A stretch of 6,349 nt of DNA, taken from positions 1 through 6,349 of the forward strand of contig JAKAYH010000140.1 of NCBI GenBank assembly GCA_021826835.1. Direction: 5' to 3'. A program made the translations under genes and the position numbers. This DNA comes from Thermoplasmata archaeon. GTDB taxonomy: Archaea; Thermoplasmatota; Thermoplasmata; Thermoplasmatales; Thermoplasmataceae. Under the pieces are notes generated by a model. That model made no database searches. It was not told where the DNA came from and was given only the letters and a program-made list of their open reading frames with translations. Positions within the stretch are counted from its first letter, which is position 1. The number at the start of each line of letters is the position of its first letter. This document shows positions 5,555 to 6,349 of this stretch, piece after piece.

Positions 5555-6349
5555 AACGATTTTGTCTGTTTGATACTATGTCCTGTAACCTGTCACCCAG
5601 TAATACAAAGCCAATAACTATGATCAAGATGACAAGACCAGGGAAGACAGAATACCACCATGACTGAGGTAAATACCCCAGACCTTTCGAAGCCATTTCA
5701 CCAAGTTCAGGATATTTCACCTGTATACCGATCCCAAGAAATGCAAGTGTTGAGTATGTCAAGATGACGTTCCCAAAGTCAAGAGCAGCATAGGCAATAA
5801 TCGGATCAATACTGTTCTTGAAAAGGTATTTATAGAAAAACTTTAACCTGGATATCTTATTTAGCTTTGACGCGACAATAAAATCCAGATTCTTAATCCT
5901 CAAAGTTTCCGCTCTAAAGAACCTTGTATAGGTAGGCCACCAAACCAAGCTCAGGGAAATTAATACAGCGTCAAAACCTCCCTTTAAAGGAACTGAAATT
6001 GCAATCACAAGAATTAACGCTGGAAGCGAAAGGAAAGCATCGGTTAACCTCATTATAACTTCATTGAAATATTTCCCCCTAAATCCTGCTGTGATACCTA
6101 GAATTGCGCCGAAAAGAATTGCAGAAAAAACAACGAATACTGAAACAAATGCGTCTTTTGGCATTGCATATAGTATCCTTGAAAGAATATCTTCACCGTT
6201 AGCATTAGTTCCAAACAAATAGGTCAAAGAGGGTGGATGCAAAACCAGACCGCTTGCCACATTGTCGTTAAAGGCAAATGGATTATGCGGCAATAGGATG
6301 TAACCTAACCTTGGATAATTCAAGTAAGTAGAAAATATTTCTAAAGAAC
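5553..6349 (-). CDS. dppC: peptide ABC transporter permease, DppC/OppC type, 5' end missing
   Basis: A membrane subunit forming half of the peptide channel. The reading frame stays open to the right edge (…SLEIFSTYLNYPRLGYI), so the TTG at 6323 is probably not the start. A first membrane helix, usual in DppC, would lie off the window. Family hallmarks are LTYLFGTNANGEDILSRILYA (the HPFGTDxxGRD region) and the C-terminal FPGLVILIIVIGFVLLGDRLQD. About five membrane helices are visible, roughly at residues 58-80, 95-112, 115-133, 173-198 and 225-243 counted from the TTG. The cytoplasmic loop that docks the ATPase reads DFIVASKLNKISRLKFFYKYLFKN (5814-5885); the glycine of the usual EAA-xxx-G motif is replaced by Asn. 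It is the first gene of the visible operon; a DppB-type permease is expected just upstream. The symbol is by homology. Confidence 0.92.
   Translation of the reverse strand, partial: SLEIFSTYLNYPRLGYILLPHNPFAFNDNVASGLVLHPPSLTYLFGTNANGEDILSRILYAMPKDAFVSVFVVFSAILFGAILGITAGFRGKYFNEVIMRLTDAFLSLPALILVIAISVPLKGGFDAVLISLSLVWWPTYTRFFRAETLRIKNLDFIVASKLNKISRLKFFYKYLFKNSIDPIIAYAALDFGNVILTYSTLAFLGIGIQVKYPELGEMASKGLGYLPQSWWYSVFPGLVILIIVIGFVLLGDRLQDIVSNRQNR

Overview
This window looks like chromosome from an archaeon, most likely a Thermoplasmata-type heterotrophic acidophile. That assignment is inferred from style, not from a marker gene. The pointers are: an archaeal TATA box (CTTAAATATA) about 26 bp before the ATG of the first gene, which implies a leaderless mRNA; GGAG/GAGGTG ribosome binding sites on later genes; AT-rich intergenic DNA with oligo-T tracts instead of hairpin terminators; and a membrane-anchored binding protein full of N-glycosylation sequons.

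Layout. Positions 1-405 hold no long gene. They contain two back-to-back perfect stem-loops (38-96), a bulged inverted repeat (297-360) and the promoter of the first gene. A large solute-binding protein of an ABC peptide transporter follows (406-2475, +). Next is an AT-rich gap of about 400 bp with T-tracts and a composite inverted repeat. A small charged helical protein that I do not recognise follows (2889-3212, +). It converges on a minus-strand cluster read right to left: permease dppC/oppC (5' end beyond the right edge), ATPases dppD/oppD and dppF/oppF, and a small two-helix membrane protein with a bacterial-type PH domain (3241-3648).

How they work together. The three transporter genes are a near-complete dipeptide/oligopeptide ABC importer lacking only the DppB-type permease, which would lie upstream of dppC off the window. 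The binding protein at 406 faces the operon tail-to-tail under its own promoter and is the obvious candidate to feed this importer, giving cells a way to take up peptides. Both ATPases keep all ATP-binding motifs and a four-cysteine C-terminal domain that probably holds an iron-sulfur cluster. The operon is tightly packed: a 9-nt gap between C and D, then 8-nt overlaps between D and F and between F and the PH-domain gene. The PH-domain protein is therefore probably co-translated with the transporter.

I found no CRISPR array, tRNA, rRNA, transposase or phage gene. The least explained items are the PH-domain protein coupled to the transporter, the unknown 107-residue protein, and the DNA or RNA structures in the two intergenic regions.
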